In this document: positions 27,164 through 39,406 of the stretch, in pieces | How the letters are laid out: the number at the start of each line of letters is the position of its first letter | Numbering within the stretch: the first letter of the stretch is position 1 | Source: an uncultured SAR324 cluster bacterium | GTDB taxonomy: Bacteria; SAR324; NAC60-12 | Assembly: GCA_905182865.1 (NCBI GenBank) | Contig: CAJJCY010000001.1 | Coordinates: forward strand, 310,001-374,000 | Reading direction: 5' to 3' | DNA: 64,000 nucleotides | Notes under the pieces: generated by a model | What the model saw: only the letters and a program-made list of their open reading frames with translations | Told to the model about the DNA's origin: nothing | Databases searched by the model: none | Position numbers and translations under genes: made by a program

Positions 27164-27538
27164 TTGGAAGAGGAGGAAGAGTTTTCACTGGTAGTCAGCA
27201 AAGGAAGAGACTTGCTTGAAAACAAGACCGAGTTTCAAACAGACGAATGGGTTTGGACTCGAGATTTAGATGATGGCGGGATCTTTTTCTTTTGCTACCT
27301 TTTGATTGACTACAGGCAACAAACACTGAACAAAAACAGCTTGAGAGAAAGTGTCCATACTCTGAATCTACTACTGCACAAGATGCTCCCTCCACGTGAA
27401 AAAACTGGATTGCCTTTGCTTGGAGAGTTTCAGGTGATTTTCACGCTTTATGAAAGATTGAAGCGCGAAGAAATGACATGGGATGATTGTGAAAAATATA
27501 TCATGGAACAAATTTCAGAACACCAGAATAGCAATTAA
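27164..27538 (+). CDS. Hypothetical protein, 124 residues
   Basis: The frame begins at a TTG (27164) followed by a run of glutamates; no better start was found. The protein is soluble, with no signal or membrane segment, and mixes a Trp/Asp segment (DEWVWTRDLDDGGIFFFCYLLIDY) with helical stretches (LRESVHTLNLLLHKMLPP). The WTRDLDDGGIFF pattern suggests a small folded domain, but I do not recognise it. It ends seven bases from the convergent plsX stop. Coding potential looks fair; function unknown. Confidence 0.5.
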   Translation: MEEEEEFSLVVSKGRDLLENKTEFQTDEWVWTRDLDDGGIFFFCYLLIDYRQQTLNKNSLRESVHTLNLLLHKMLPPREKTGLPLLGEFQVIFTLYERLKREEMTWDDCEKYIMEQISEHQNSN

Positions 27539-27544
27539 GATAGC

Positions 27545-28582
27545 TTACTCTCCTCCGTTAAGAATCTTTGCCTGATTGATAACTTCAAGGTTTTCAGACA
27601 CCTCACCTGCAATTTTATCATTTAGTTCTAAATCAACACATTCTTGTGCATGTTTTATGGCATTCCTGAATGTATGCACTTTTGAATTTCCGTGACATAT
27701 AATTACGATTCCATTTATTCCTAGTAAGGAGGCACCGCCAACTTCCGAATAGTCAGCCCTTTGTCGCAGTGCCTTGAAGGGACCTTTCATTGCCAGATAT
27801 CCAAATTTTGAAAGTAATGAGTTATTTACCTCTTCTCGAAGGATACTGCTTACAAAATCGAAAGTACCTTCTGCAACTTTGAGTGCAATATTTCCAACAA
27901 AACCGTCGCATACTACGACATTCACTTTGTCTCGGAACATGGCCTTACCCTCAATGTTTCCAACAAAATTAAGCTTACTTTGTTTCAGGAGATCATAGGT
28001 TTCTTTAAGTTCAACATAACCCTTCCCCTCTTCTTCACCGTTGTTAAGTAAAGCAACTCGCGGATTATCCAGGTGTAGATACGTACGTGCATACGCATCA
28101 CCCATTAAGGCAAACTGAAAAAGGTAAAGGGGTTTGCAATCTGTGTTTGCCCCTGCGTCCAGAAGAACAAAGGGATGATTGCGATGGACAGACGGCATGA
28201 TTGAAGCAATTGCCGGACGCTCAATGCCTTCGATTGATTTGAGAACAAACTTTGCGGTAGCCATTGATGCACCTGTATTTCCTGCACTGACAACAGCTTC
28301 AGCCTCACCGTCTTTTACAAGATCAACTGCTACTCTGATAGATGAATGCTTTTTTTGACGCAAAGCTGAGGCAGGAGATTCATTCATTTCCACCGTTTCA
28401 GTGGAATTAACGATGCGTAATTTATCGGAATCGTAATTGTGAAGCTTCAGCGTTTCTTCAATTTGTTCAAACGCTCCAACCAAAACAACCTCAATGCCAA
28501 AGTCATTGACGGCTCTTACGGCAGCCTCAACCTGAACCAATAAGGGACTATCTCCTCCCATTGTGTCAACTGCAATTGGCAT
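27545..28582 (-). CDS. plsX: Phosphate acyltransferase PlsX
   Basis: A 345-residue protein with the PlsX opening IAVDTMGGDSPLLVQVEAA, VVSAGNTGASMATAKFVLK, PFVLLDAGANTDCKP, DGFVGNIALKVAEGTFDF and LLGINGIVIICHGNSK. PlsX converts acyl-ACP to acyl phosphate for the PlsY step of phospholipid synthesis and acts at the membrane surface. It follows rpmF by 48 bases in the classic rpmF-plsX order; fab genes do not follow in the window, where a convergent hypothetical gene ends the block. Length and motifs are normal. Confidence 0.96.
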   Translation of the reverse strand: MPIAVDTMGGDSPLLVQVEAAVRAVNDFGIEVVLVGAFEQIEETLKLHNYDSDKLRIVNSTETVEMNESPASALRQKKHSSIRVAVDLVKDGEAEAVVSAGNTGASMATAKFVLKSIEGIERPAIASIMPSVHRNHPFVLLDAGANTDCKPLYLFQFALMGDAYARTYLHLDNPRVALLNNGEEEGKGYVELKETYDLLKQSKLNFVGNIEGKAMFRDKVNVVVCDGFVGNIALKVAEGTFDFVSSILREEVNNSLLSKFGYLAMKGPFKALRQRADYSEVGGASLLGINGIVIICHGNSKVHTFRNAIKHAQECVDLELNDKIAGEVSENLEVINQAKILNGGE

Positions 28583-28630
28583 ACTGTTTTCCGGGTTGCT
28601 GTTGATGAGTGAAAGAGCAGAATAAACAGC

Positions 28631-28813
28631 TCAAGATGCTTTGATTTCGATGACTTCAACGCCCTTATAAAATCCACATTCGGGGCAAACTCGATGAGGA
28701 CGGATCAATGCATGACAGTTAGTGCATTCTGAGAGGGCAGATTCTGGAATTTTGATGTGTCCCCGCCTGTGATCACGTTGACTACGCGAGGTTTTTCTTC
28801 TTGGTACGGCCAT
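28631..28813 (-). CDS. rpmF: 50S ribosomal protein L32
   Basis: A 60-residue protein: AVPRRKTSRSQRDHRR at the N-terminus is the L32 signature, and the zinc ribbon CTNCHALIRPHRVCPEC keeps all four cysteines, so it is the zinc-binding (C+) form. It is a small structural protein of the large ribosomal subunit. It sits directly before plsX, an arrangement conserved across many bacteria, and about 100 bases after the ferredoxin gene on the same strand. Confidence 0.96.
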   Translation of the reverse strand: MAVPRRKTSRSQRDHRRGHIKIPESALSECTNCHALIRPHRVCPECGFYKGVEVIEIKAS

Positions 28814-28912
28814 GGTTCGTTTGTGTTTGTGTTAAAATTCTATTTTGTATCAGTGATCATTGACTCCTTGGTTAACGTTTTTTTTAAAAACAAAATTTCA
28901 TTTTTGTTCAGT

Positions 28913-29224
28913 TTAACCTTCTGCAGCCTGAATTTCTTCAAGAGTACGTGCATTAGGGAGAGGATCTTTTGCTTCTTCGATTATTGGATACTCTTCACAT
29001 TTTTCTTCATTTAATGCAGTGTAACTTTCCCATTTTTCAGGAACATCCACATCTGCATAAATTGCTTCCACTGGACATTCTTCAACACAGGCATTACAAT
29101 CAATGCAGGTTTCCGGATTAATGTACAACATATCAGGCCCTTCGTGAAATGCCTCTACAGGACATACTTCCACACAGTCTGTATATTTACATTTTTCACA
29201 GTTTGCAGTTACAGTATAAGTCAT
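28913..29224 (-). CDS. fdxA: Seven-iron ferredoxin
   Basis: A 103-residue ferredoxin with TYTVTANCEKCKYTDCVEVCPVEAF at the N-terminus (not quoted in full motif form: cysteines at residues 9, 12, 17 and 21) and a second cluster CIDCNACVEECPVEAI. The first cluster has the C-x7-C-x3-CP pattern that binds [3Fe-4S] and the second binds [4Fe-4S]. The C-terminal extension with KWESYTALNEEK is typical of FdxA. It carries electrons in the cytoplasm; partners are unknown. About 140 AT-rich bases separate it from the lolC gene upstream, with AGGA before its ATG. Confidence 0.93.
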   Translation of the reverse strand: MTYTVTANCEKCKYTDCVEVCPVEAFHEGPDMLYINPETCIDCNACVEECPVEAIYADVDVPEKWESYTALNEEKCEEYPIIEEAKDPLPNARTLEEIQAAEG

Positions 29225-29366
29225 CGATTATTCCTATTTTAAAGACAGTCAAAAAGTTTTCACTAATTTAGTTTTTGATGTTTTTCAACTCATCATAACA
29301 TATAATATTGTAGTATAAACGACATAATAACAAGTTTTTTTACAAAACATCCTGCTGCCAAATATT

Positions 29367-30656
29367 TTATTCGTAGCGTAGAGGGTCAACCGGATTGAGT
29401 CTGGAAGCTTTTGTTGATGGATACAGAGTCACAAGTACACAAATCAAGAAAGAAGCAGTAGTAGTTATTAGTACATCTGTCCAATCAATCAATACAGGAA
29501 TCCTGTTTCCACCAGGATAAACTCCTGCAGGAATATCAATAATGTCAAAGGTCATGATTCCCCAACAGATAGCCAAACCTACCAACACTCCGCTGATTGT
29601 TCCCATCGAACCGATAACTAATCCCTGAAAGAAAAATATGCGTCGGATACTGGAATCTTTTGCACCCAAAGCTTTGAGAATTGCAATTTCCCTGGACTTT
29701 TCCAATACCAGCATAATCAGTGAACTGATGATATTAAAAGCAGCCACAACAATGATCAGTGTGAGAATGAGAAACAGACCGATTTTTTCCAGTTTCATTA
29801 CCTGAAAGATACTTTTGTTTTCATCCGCCCAATTACTGACAACATATTCCTCACCTATTTCTGACAATTCCATAGCAATTTCCGGAGCGGTTCCTGCATC
29901 TCTGATACTCACCCCCAGACCAGTTATTTTGTCGTCCATACGGTAAATTTTTTGCAGCAGCCTGTAATCAATAAAGGCCAGTACTTCGTCATAACCGGAA
30001 ATTCCTGATTCGAAAATACCGATCACCTCCAGTTTTTTGATTCGGGGAACATCGCCAATCGGAGTCATACGTTGCTGGGATGAAACCAGATTGACTGTAT
30101 CTCCTATACCTGTCTCCAGTTGCCGAGCCAATTTTGCTCCAAGAATAATTCCGTCTTTAAGACGATTAATCCTAGCATCGGGGTGTGAAAGTCTTTGAAG
30201 TAATTTTTTTGAAATAAGCGCCTGTTTTTCCAGGGATGGGGCAAAACCGTAAACTTCTTCGCGCAAGAATGAGGAGATTTTTGTAACTTCTGATTCCTGC
30301 TCAGGATCAATTCCACGGAGAAGAGCACCTTTGGGCTGTTTGCGTCCGGTTAGCAGTGCTTGCTTGAAAATATAGGGTGCAACACCTTTTACTTCAGGAT
30401 GCTCCATCAAACGTTTTTGCAGTCCGGAATAATTTTTCATCGCGTCATCCCAGGCAAACACAGTGATGTGGGGTAATGAACCGGTTACGGCATCCTGTAA
30501 ATTTGTACGGAAACCGTTCATTACTGAGGTTGCAACAATGAGGGCAACCACTCCTAATGCCACGCCTCCAATCGAAATCCATGTGATTACTGAAATTGAA
30601 CGATCACGGCGAGGAGAAAAAAGATAGCGTTTACCTATGAAAGTTTCGTAGCGCAT
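29367..30656 (-). CDS. lolC: Lipoprotein-releasing ABC transporter permease, LolC/LolE family
   Basis: A 429-residue protein with an N-terminal membrane segment (ITWISIGGVALGVVALIVATSV), a large periplasmic domain (about residues 45-285), and three C-terminal membrane segments containing VLEKSREIAILKALGA, the cytoplasmic coupling motif of the FtsX/MacB permease fold. The opening RYETFIGKRYLFSPRR is typical of LolC/E. With LolD it extracts lipoproteins from the inner membrane for LolA. LolD is not adjacent. The gene begins four bases after the alaS stop and is probably read with it. A single gene of this kind suggests a homodimeric LolF-type arrangement, though that cannot be decided here. Confidence 0.9.
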   Translation of the reverse strand: MRYETFIGKRYLFSPRRDRSISVITWISIGGVALGVVALIVATSVMNGFRTNLQDAVTGSLPHITVFAWDDAMKNYSGLQKRLMEHPEVKGVAPYIFKQALLTGRKQPKGALLRGIDPEQESEVTKISSFLREEVYGFAPSLEKQALISKKLLQRLSHPDARINRLKDGIILGAKLARQLETGIGDTVNLVSSQQRMTPIGDVPRIKKLEVIGIFESGISGYDEVLAFIDYRLLQKIYRMDDKITGLGVSIRDAGTAPEIAMELSEIGEEYVVSNWADENKSIFQVMKLEKIGLFLILTLIIVVAAFNIISSLIMLVLEKSREIAILKALGAKDSSIRRIFFFQGLVIGSMGTISGVLVGLAICWGIMTFDIIDIPAGVYPGGNRIPVLIDWTDVLITTTASFLICVLVTLYPSTKASRLNPVDPLRYE

Positions 30657-30659
30657 CAG

Positions 30660-33448
<2,789 letters not shown>

Positions 33449-33462
33449 TCAAAATGCAAAAA

Positions 33463-34074
33463 TCAGCGAGCCATATATTCGACTACCAGGTGATCCTCAA
33501 CGTCGATAGGTATTTCTTCACGATCCGGAATCTGTACAAGCGTACCGGAAAATTTCTTTGTGTCGCGCTGAACGTATGCTAATTTCTGTTCAAAGAAATT
33601 GAACCAATCCTTGTATCGGTCTATATTTTGACTTTTATCTCTCAGTTGAACAATGTCACTGGGCTTTATTTGATAACCAGGTTTATTGACTTTTTTACCG
33701 TTTACTGTGATGTGGCAGTGAACAACCATCTGTCGGGCGGCACGTAATGTTCCTGAAAAACCCATACGATAGGCCATGTTGTCTAACCGCGTTTCGAGAG
33801 TTTGAACGAGTGCAACGTTGGTTTGGATACGGCCCCTGGCCGCTTTGTCGTAATAACGACGTAACTGTTTAGAACTGATTCCGTAAAAGGCTTTCAGCTT
33901 TTGAGTCTCTCTCAACTGTAGACCAAAAGGGGATATCTTTGATTGACGGCTGGCTCCATGCTGTCCTGGACGATTAGGACGACGACTCAATGTAAGTGCT
34001 GCACTTGGACTTCCTATTACATTAATTCCCAACGCACGGCAAACCTTATGTTTTATAGTAGATTTTCCTGGCAT
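33463..34074 (-). CDS. rpsD: 30S ribosomal protein S4
   Basis: A 203-residue protein of standard length. It has HGASRQSKISPFGLQLRETQKLKAFYGI, then RRYYDKAA, RLDNMAYRMGF and the S4 RNA-binding domain with ARQMVVHCHITVNGKKVNKPGY. S4 binds 16S rRNA and starts 30S assembly. The N-terminus has Arg and Lys in place of a cysteine zinc site, so this is the zinc-free form. It is encoded apart from the alpha operon (rpsM, rpsK, rpoA), as happens in some lineages. It is divergent from the peptide transporter genes. Confidence 0.96.
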   Translation of the reverse strand: MPGKSTIKHKVCRALGINVIGSPSAALTLSRRPNRPGQHGASRQSKISPFGLQLRETQKLKAFYGISSKQLRRYYDKAARGRIQTNVALVQTLETRLDNMAYRMGFSGTLRAARQMVVHCHITVNGKKVNKPGYQIKPSDIVQLRDKSQNIDRYKDWFNFFEQKLAYVQRDTKKFSGTLVQIPDREEIPIDVEDHLVVEYMAR

Positions 34075-34409
34075 ATATTTATTTCCCGTTCAGATGGCAC
34101 CTTTGGAGGACTATAGAATAACAATAATTTAGAGAAAAATTTTCTCGTAACTTCGCTCTCTGTGAAAAATTCTCAGGATGCCATCCCATAAAATGGGTCC
34201 GACTGAATCTCCATACGTCAAAGAGAACATTAAATAGACTGATAATTATCTATGAAAAAATTAATTAAGTCAATTGAAAATGAGAATTTTTCTAAAGTTT
34301 ACTTGGTCAATTTTTGAAAATTCAAGATTGTTCTTGACATATCATCAGAGAAGACTAGACTCCGTTTCTTGAATATTATTTTATCCAAACTAAAAAGCTT
34401 TCTAATATT
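34075..34409. other. 335-base divergent intergenic region between rpsD and dppD
   Basis: Very AT-rich DNA with no open frame of note. It should carry the rpsD promoter leftwards and the peptide transporter promoter rightwards. Apart from the possible promoter listed separately I see no structured element. Confidence 0.5.
34334..34361 (+). promoter_or_regulatory. Possible sigma-70 promoter for the peptide transporter genes
   Basis: TTGACA at 34334-34339, a 16-base spacer and TAGACT at 34356-34361, 49 bases before the dppD start codon. The -35 box is perfect, the -10 box matches four of six. Found by eye, not by a scoring matrix. Confidence 0.4.
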
Positions 34410-35390
34410 TTGTCAAATCAATCCACCATTCTCCAAGTCGAAAATATAAGCACACGTTTTCACACACAAGATGGACTGGTTCACGCAGTCAATGGAATCA
34501 GTTTTGAGTTGAAGAAAGGGGAACTGCTTGGAGTAGTGGGTGAAAGCGGTTCTGGGAAAAGTGTGACAATGATGTCACTGCTCAAACTTCTGCCAATGCC
34601 TCCCGCGGAAATCGTTTCCGGAACGGCAAGCTTTGAAGGACAGGACTTGATTCAGCTTGATCTTGACGAACTCAGAAAAGTAAGGGGTGGTAAAATTGGT
34701 TTCATTTTTCAGGATCCGATGACGTCACTCAATCCAGTTTTGAAAATTGGTTATCAATTGGCAGAACCGTTGCGTGAACACATGGGAATGAGCAGGAAGA
34801 AAGCTCGTCAGCGCTCGGCGGAACTTTTGGATTTAGTTGGTATTCCAATGGCAGAAAACCGCTTAAATGATTTTCCACACCAGTTTTCTGGAGGGATGCG
34901 CCAACGGGTCATGATAGCCATGGCCCTAGCCTGTGATCCTAAAGTACTGATAGCCGATGAGCCGACTACGGCCCTTGATGTGACCATACAGGCGCAAATA
35001 ATAGACATCGTTAAAAAGCTCCGTAAAGAACTCGGTATGGCAATTATCTGGATCACACATGACCTTGGTGTTGTCGCAGGAATTGCAGATCGGGTGGCAG
35101 TAATGTACGGAGGGTATATAGTTGAGGAAGGACCAGTGGAAGAACTATACAGTAATCCAAAACATCCTTATACACAGGGCTTGCTGAAAACGCTGCCTAA
35201 TCTGGAAGGTGAACGTGCTGCACGCTTGGAAAGCATAGAAGGTCAACCTCCAAATCTGCACAAAAAACCAACAAGTTGTCCTTTTGCACCGCGTTGTACC
35301 CATACCATGGATCGTTGCAGAAGGGAAAATCCTGTGTTAATCAAAAGGAAAGAGAATCATAAAGTCGCCTGTTGGTGGAATCCTGAGTGA
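34410..35390 (+). CDS. dppD: Dipeptide/oligopeptide ABC transporter ATPase, DppD-like
   Basis: A 326-residue ATPase: Walker A GESGSGKS near residue 45, Q-loop FIFQDPMTSLNP, signature SGGMRQR, Walker B VLIADEPTTALDV and the switch ITHDLG. After the ABC core is the oligopeptide-transporter C-terminal extension, with the four-cysteine pattern CPFAPRCTHTMDRC..C that may hold an iron-sulfur cluster. It powers import through the two permeases downstream. The start is a TTG with no strong ribosome-binding site. It overlaps nothing but is followed after four bases by the second ATPase. Substrate (di- or oligopeptides) is inferred from the family. Confidence 0.93.
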   Translation: MSNQSTILQVENISTRFHTQDGLVHAVNGISFELKKGELLGVVGESGSGKSVTMMSLLKLLPMPPAEIVSGTASFEGQDLIQLDLDELRKVRGGKIGFIFQDPMTSLNPVLKIGYQLAEPLREHMGMSRKKARQRSAELLDLVGIPMAENRLNDFPHQFSGGMRQRVMIAMALACDPKVLIADEPTTALDVTIQAQIIDIVKKLRKELGMAIIWITHDLGVVAGIADRVAVMYGGYIVEEGPVEELYSNPKHPYTQGLLKTLPNLEGERAARLESIEGQPPNLHKKPTSCPFAPRCTHTMDRCRRENPVLIKRKENHKVACWWNPE

Positions 35391-35394
35391 ACGA

Positions 35395-36376
35395 ATGATA
35401 AATGAAAATAATAAGGCTTTGCTAAAGGTTGATGGACTGGTAAAACATTTTCCGATCACCCGTGGAATTTTTCGCAGAGAAGTCGGAAGTATTAATGCAG
35501 TTGACGGTATTTCTTTCGAAATACAGGAAGGTGAAACCTTGTTCAGTAGGCGAAAGTGGGTGTGGTAAATCTACTGCCGGTCGGGTTATTCTTCAATTAA
35601 TTCCAGACTCAGACCAAGATGGTGTTCCCGATGACATCGATAGCTGTCCCCTTGAACGTAATGGCTTGCGAAACTCGCGTCTTGATATGCAAATGATTTT
35701 TCAGGATCCTCAGGATAGCCTGAATCCAAGAATGACTGTAGGTAGCATCATCAGCGAACCAATCCTTGAACATAAAAATTTCCAGGCTAAGGAGCGACGG
35801 GAACTTGTAGAACAACTCCTGATTTCAGTTGGGATGAATCCGAGATTTACAAATCGTTATCCCCATGAATTTTCTGGTGGTCAACGTCAGCGCATAGGCA
35901 TTGCCCGTGCACTGGCCTTGAGTCCGGATTTCATCATCTGTGATGAACCAATTGCTGCACTGGATGTTTCAATTCAAGCACAGGTAATTAACCTTTTAGA
36001 GGATCTTCAGGAAAAATATGGACTGACCTATTTGTTCATCTCACACGATTTGAGCATGATACGCCACATTGCAAATCGGGTTGCTGTGATGTATCTCGGA
36101 CGTATAGTCGAACTGGCTTCGAGTCAGGTTCTTTACAGCACACCTCTTCATCCCTACACACAGGCTTTGCTTTCAGCAGTTCCAATGCACGATCCAAAAA
36201 TGGAAAGGAAACGCAAGCGTACTATCCTGGTTGGAGATGTACCAAGCCCTGCTGATCCGCCTTCAGGTTGTCACTTCAGTACACGCTGTCCCAGGGCTGA
36301 GGATCGCTGTTTCAAGGATTCTCCAGAATGGAGAGAAGTTTCTCAGGGGCATCAGGTTGCTTGCCATTTAGTTTAA
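35395..36376 (+). CDS. dppF: Second peptide transporter ATPase, DppF-like, frameshifted, with a calcium-repeat-like loop
   Basis: The start ATG at 35395 leads through LKVDGLVKHFPITRGIF and NAVDGISFEIQEGETL, then frame is lost near 35545; the next frame gives VGESGCGKSTAGRV (Walker A), FQDPQDSLNPRM (Q-loop), SGGQRQRIGIARALAL (signature), FIICDEPIAALDVS (Walker B) and the C-terminal peptide-transporter domain. A few bases of the Walker A approach seem lost (ETL then VGES, where GLVGES is expected). Between Walker A and the Q-loop, where relatives have a PTSGxVxFxG strand, the sequence reads DSDQDGVPDDIDSCP, an exact thrombospondin type-3 calcium repeat pattern of the same overall length. Its partner is DppD. 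Confidence 0.88.
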
Positions 36377-36593
36377 TTTAAAAAATAGTTTGACAATTTA
36401 TTAATTAACCTTATAATGCGACAACTTTCTGTAAAAGAGCACTTTGAAATGCTTCTGAATACAGTAAGTCTAAAAGCAGGCTTCCTGCCTTATTTAGTGG
36501 GGCGCCTCCAACAGCATTCAGAATTATTCTGAATGTCATTTCGGTCGGTTGATCCTTTTTTGCTGGCCATTCACTCACACGATAAGGTGTACT

Positions 36594-38309
36594 ATGAAGT
36601 ATATAATTAGCACATTGCTGACCCTCGCTATAGTGGTGGGAATAGCAAGTACCGTCCAGGCCAAACGAGGCAGTGACGGTCAATTGAACCTGGTTTATTG
36701 GCAGGCTCCTTCAACCATGAACCCCAACCTTTCCGGTGGGACCAAGGAACTTGAAGCATCTTCGGTCGTTCTCGAGCCTTTAGGTCGCTATGATGAAACC
36801 GGTAATTTGCTTCCCTGGCTAGCAGAGGAAATTCCCACGGTATCCAACGGAGGTATATCAAAGGACCTTACTACAATCACTTGGAAAATTAAAAAAGGCA
36901 TTAAGTGGTCCGATGGATCAGCCTTGACCGCAGACGATGCAGTTTTTACTTATGAATACTGCTCTAATCCTGACACAGGATGTACACAATCAAATTATTG
37001 GAGCGATATCAAGTCAGTAACTGCTGTCAACAGTGTGACAGTAAAAGTTGAGTTCACTGTTCCAAAGCCTTTCCCTTATGCCCCTTTTGTTGGGTACAAT
37101 GCGCCAATTTTGCAAAAAGCACAGTTTGACGGTTGTCAGGGAGCAAAAGCACAGGAATGTAACAAACAAAATTTTTATCCCATTGGAACAGGTCCTTTCA
37201 AGGTCGTGGATTTCAAGCCGAATGATGTAATCGTTTTTGAAGCTAATCCAAATTATCGTGATGCAAGCAAACCGGCCTTTAATAAATTGGTTTTAAAAGG
37301 TGGTGGAGACGCCGTTTCAGCAGCTCGTGCAGTTTTGGAAACCGGTGAAATGGATTATGGCTGGAATCTTCAGGTTGAGCCTGAAATTCTCATCCAAATG
37401 GAAAAGGCTGGAAAAGGTAAAGTAGTTTCGGCTTTCGGTACATCAGTAGAACGTTTGATGGTCAACTTTACCAATCCTGACCCTTCACTTGGTGATATGC
37501 GTTCTGAATATGTTGGAGGAAACAATAACCGCAATTCACATCCTTACTTGTCAGACTATAACGTTAGGCGTGCACTTTCTTTGGCCATTGATCGCCAGGT
37601 CTTAGTGGATGCTGGTTATGGTAAGGCTGGTAAGATCGGTTGTAACGTACTTCCTGCACCGGCTATTTATGCCTCTTCAGCAAACGATGAGTGTAAAACT
37701 CCAAACGTCGCTGAAGCGAACCGCCTGCTTGACGCAGCTGGTTGGAAACGTGGTTCAGATGGAATTCGCAAAAAGAATGGAGTCCGAATTTCAATACTCT
37801 ACCAAACTTCGACTAACTCTGTTCGCCAAGCTTCTCAAGCTTTAATAAAGGAAATGTGGAAGCAAATCGGAGTCGAAACTGAACTACGTAATCTAAGCGC
37901 ATCAGTCTTTTTCGGTGGTGATGTTGGTAGTCCAGACACTTACCAGAAGTTTTTCACAGACATAGAGATGTACACCAACAATTTCAGTGGAACTGATCCG
38001 CAAACCTACATGTCCAACTGGACTTGTAAGGAAATGGCGCAAAAGTCAAACAAGTGGGGTGGTAACAATATGCCTCGTTGGTGTAGTCCAGCTTATGATG
38101 CACTCTCTGCTGAAATGTCAGTTACGTCAGCAATGAAAGACCGTATTCGTCTTACGAAAGAGATGAATGATATGCTGATGGAGGATTATGCGATGATTCC
38201 ACTAATCCATCGTGGTGATGTTTCAGCTCATTCCAATTCGATTTCTGGAGTACGCATGAATCCCTGGGATTCAGAACTCTGGAATATTGCCGACTGGACT
38301 CGTAAGTAA
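36594..38309 (+). CDS. Periplasmic peptide-binding protein (SBP family 5)
   Basis: A 571-residue extracytoplasmic solute receptor. Signal peptide MKYIISTLLTLAIVVGIAS with cleavage after VQA, then the family 5 pattern: LVYWQAPSTMNPNLSGG, SVVLEPLGRYDETGNLLPWLAEE, WKIKKGIKWSDGSALTADDAVFTYEY, NVRRALSLAIDRQVLVDAGYGKAG and PWDSELWNIADW near the end. The ATG at 36594 is chosen over an upstream TTG frame start because it gives the signal peptide and has AAGG before it. It binds peptides or related solutes for the Dpp-type permease. It sits between the ATPases and the permeases and is followed by a strong hairpin, which would raise its level relative to the permeases. Confidence 0.93.
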   Translation: MKYIISTLLTLAIVVGIASTVQAKRGSDGQLNLVYWQAPSTMNPNLSGGTKELEASSVVLEPLGRYDETGNLLPWLAEEIPTVSNGGISKDLTTITWKIKKGIKWSDGSALTADDAVFTYEYCSNPDTGCTQSNYWSDIKSVTAVNSVTVKVEFTVPKPFPYAPFVGYNAPILQKAQFDGCQGAKAQECNKQNFYPIGTGPFKVVDFKPNDVIVFEANPNYRDASKPAFNKLVLKGGGDAVSAARAVLETGEMDYGWNLQVEPEILIQMEKAGKGKVVSAFGTSVERLMVNFTNPDPSLGDMRSEYVGGNNNRNSHPYLSDYNVRRALSLAIDRQVLVDAGYGKAGKIGCNVLPAPAIYASSANDECKTPNVAEANRLLDAAGWKRGSDGIRKKNGVRISILYQTSTNSVRQASQALIKEMWKQIGVETELRNLSASVFFGGDVGSPDTYQKFFTDIEMYTNNFSGTDPQTYMSNWTCKEMAQKSNKWGGNNMPRWCSPAYDALSAEMSVTSAMKDRIRLTKEMNDMLMEDYAMIPLIHRGDVSAHSNSISGVRMNPWDSELWNIADWTRK

Positions 38310-38331
38310 TTCGAGTATTAGCAAGCAATTT

Positions 38332-38367
38332 GCGGTTTGCAGATTTTCTTTCTGCAAACCGCTTTTT
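38332..38367 (+). terminator. Strong hairpin with T run between binding protein and permease genes
   Basis: A perfect 12-base inverted repeat (GCGGTTTGCAGA at 38332-38343, complement at 38351-38362), a seven-base loop and five T directly after. It has all features of a Rho-independent terminator. Because permease genes follow in the same direction, it probably acts as a partial terminator or an mRNA 3'-end protector. Confidence 0.85.
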
Positions 38368-38390
38368 CCCATCTTCAAGGCTTTCAAACT

Positions 38391-39406
38391 GTGATTCATT
38401 ACATTTTACGCCGCACATTGATTGCCATTCCCACCTTATTGGTAATCAGTTTCATCATTTTCGCTATCCTTGATTTAGCTCCGAACGATCCTACCGGAAA
38501 TTTGCCAATGACGGTTCCTCCGGAAGTACGGGCAAAAATTAGGAGTTCTCTCGGACTGGACGAACCAATGCACATTCGATTTGGTTTGTGGTTGGTACAA
38601 TTTTGTGTAAATGAACCGTTAAATATACTGTATGAAGGTTTCGGCATCAGTATCGGAGATGCAGAAAACCGTACCCGTATCATTTCCTGGTCAACCCGCA
38701 GTCCGGTGGTGGATCTCATCATCCAGCGTACTCCACAAACACTCTGGGTAGTTGGGCTTTCTTACCTCTTTGGGATTCTGATTGCGATTCCGATTGGTAT
38801 TGTTTCTGCCTACAGACAATATTCCTGGTTTGATCAAGTTGGAACCTTTATTTCAATGGTCGGTTTTTCTGTACCGACTTTTTTTACAGGTATGGTGGCA
38901 ATCATTATTTTCAGCGTCCAGTTAAGGTGGTTCCCGATGATTTATGATACCACACTGGAGGTAGATAGTTGGCAGAACTTTGTTTCACAAGTAAAACAAA
39001 TGATAATGCCGGTAGCAGTGCTTGCGCTCTACAATGCCTCTCAATTGAGCCGTTTTATGCGCGCATCGATTCTCGACAATCTCAACCTGGATTATGTTCG
39101 AACTGCCAGATCGAAAGGCCTTTCGGAGCGTGTAGTCTTATTGATTCATGTCTTGCGAAACAGTTTGATACCAGTAGTCACCGTGATTGCCTTGGGGGTT
39201 CCGGCGGTCTTTGGCGGTGCGATCATCACAGAGCAGGTGTTCAAAGTGAATGGCATCGGCCAACTTGTTTATCACCGCTCTGCTGGCGCAACGATCTGCC
39301 CATGGTCCACACCGTGGCATTTATCTTTGCCATTCTCATCGTAACATTCAACCTGATTGCCGATGTGCTCTATGGCATTCTTGACCCTAGGATCCGCTAT
39401 GACTGA
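38391..39406 (+). CDS. dppB: Peptide ABC transporter permease, DppB-like, broken at the C-terminus
   Basis: Starting at GTG 38391, MIHYILRRTLIAIPTLLVISFIIF is the standard DppB/OppB opening. Six membrane segments are expected, and the permease coupling loop SRFMRASILDNLNLDYVRTARSKGLSE is present. Frame is lost near 39265-39300: the continuing frame gives NxDLPMVHTVAFIFAILI, then VLYGILDPRIRYD and a stop at 39406. Two small indels explain it. From about 39180 the DNA is much more GC-rich than before, while the protein match continues, so the break coincides with a change of base composition. It overlaps the start of dppC by eight bases. Confidence 0.85.
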
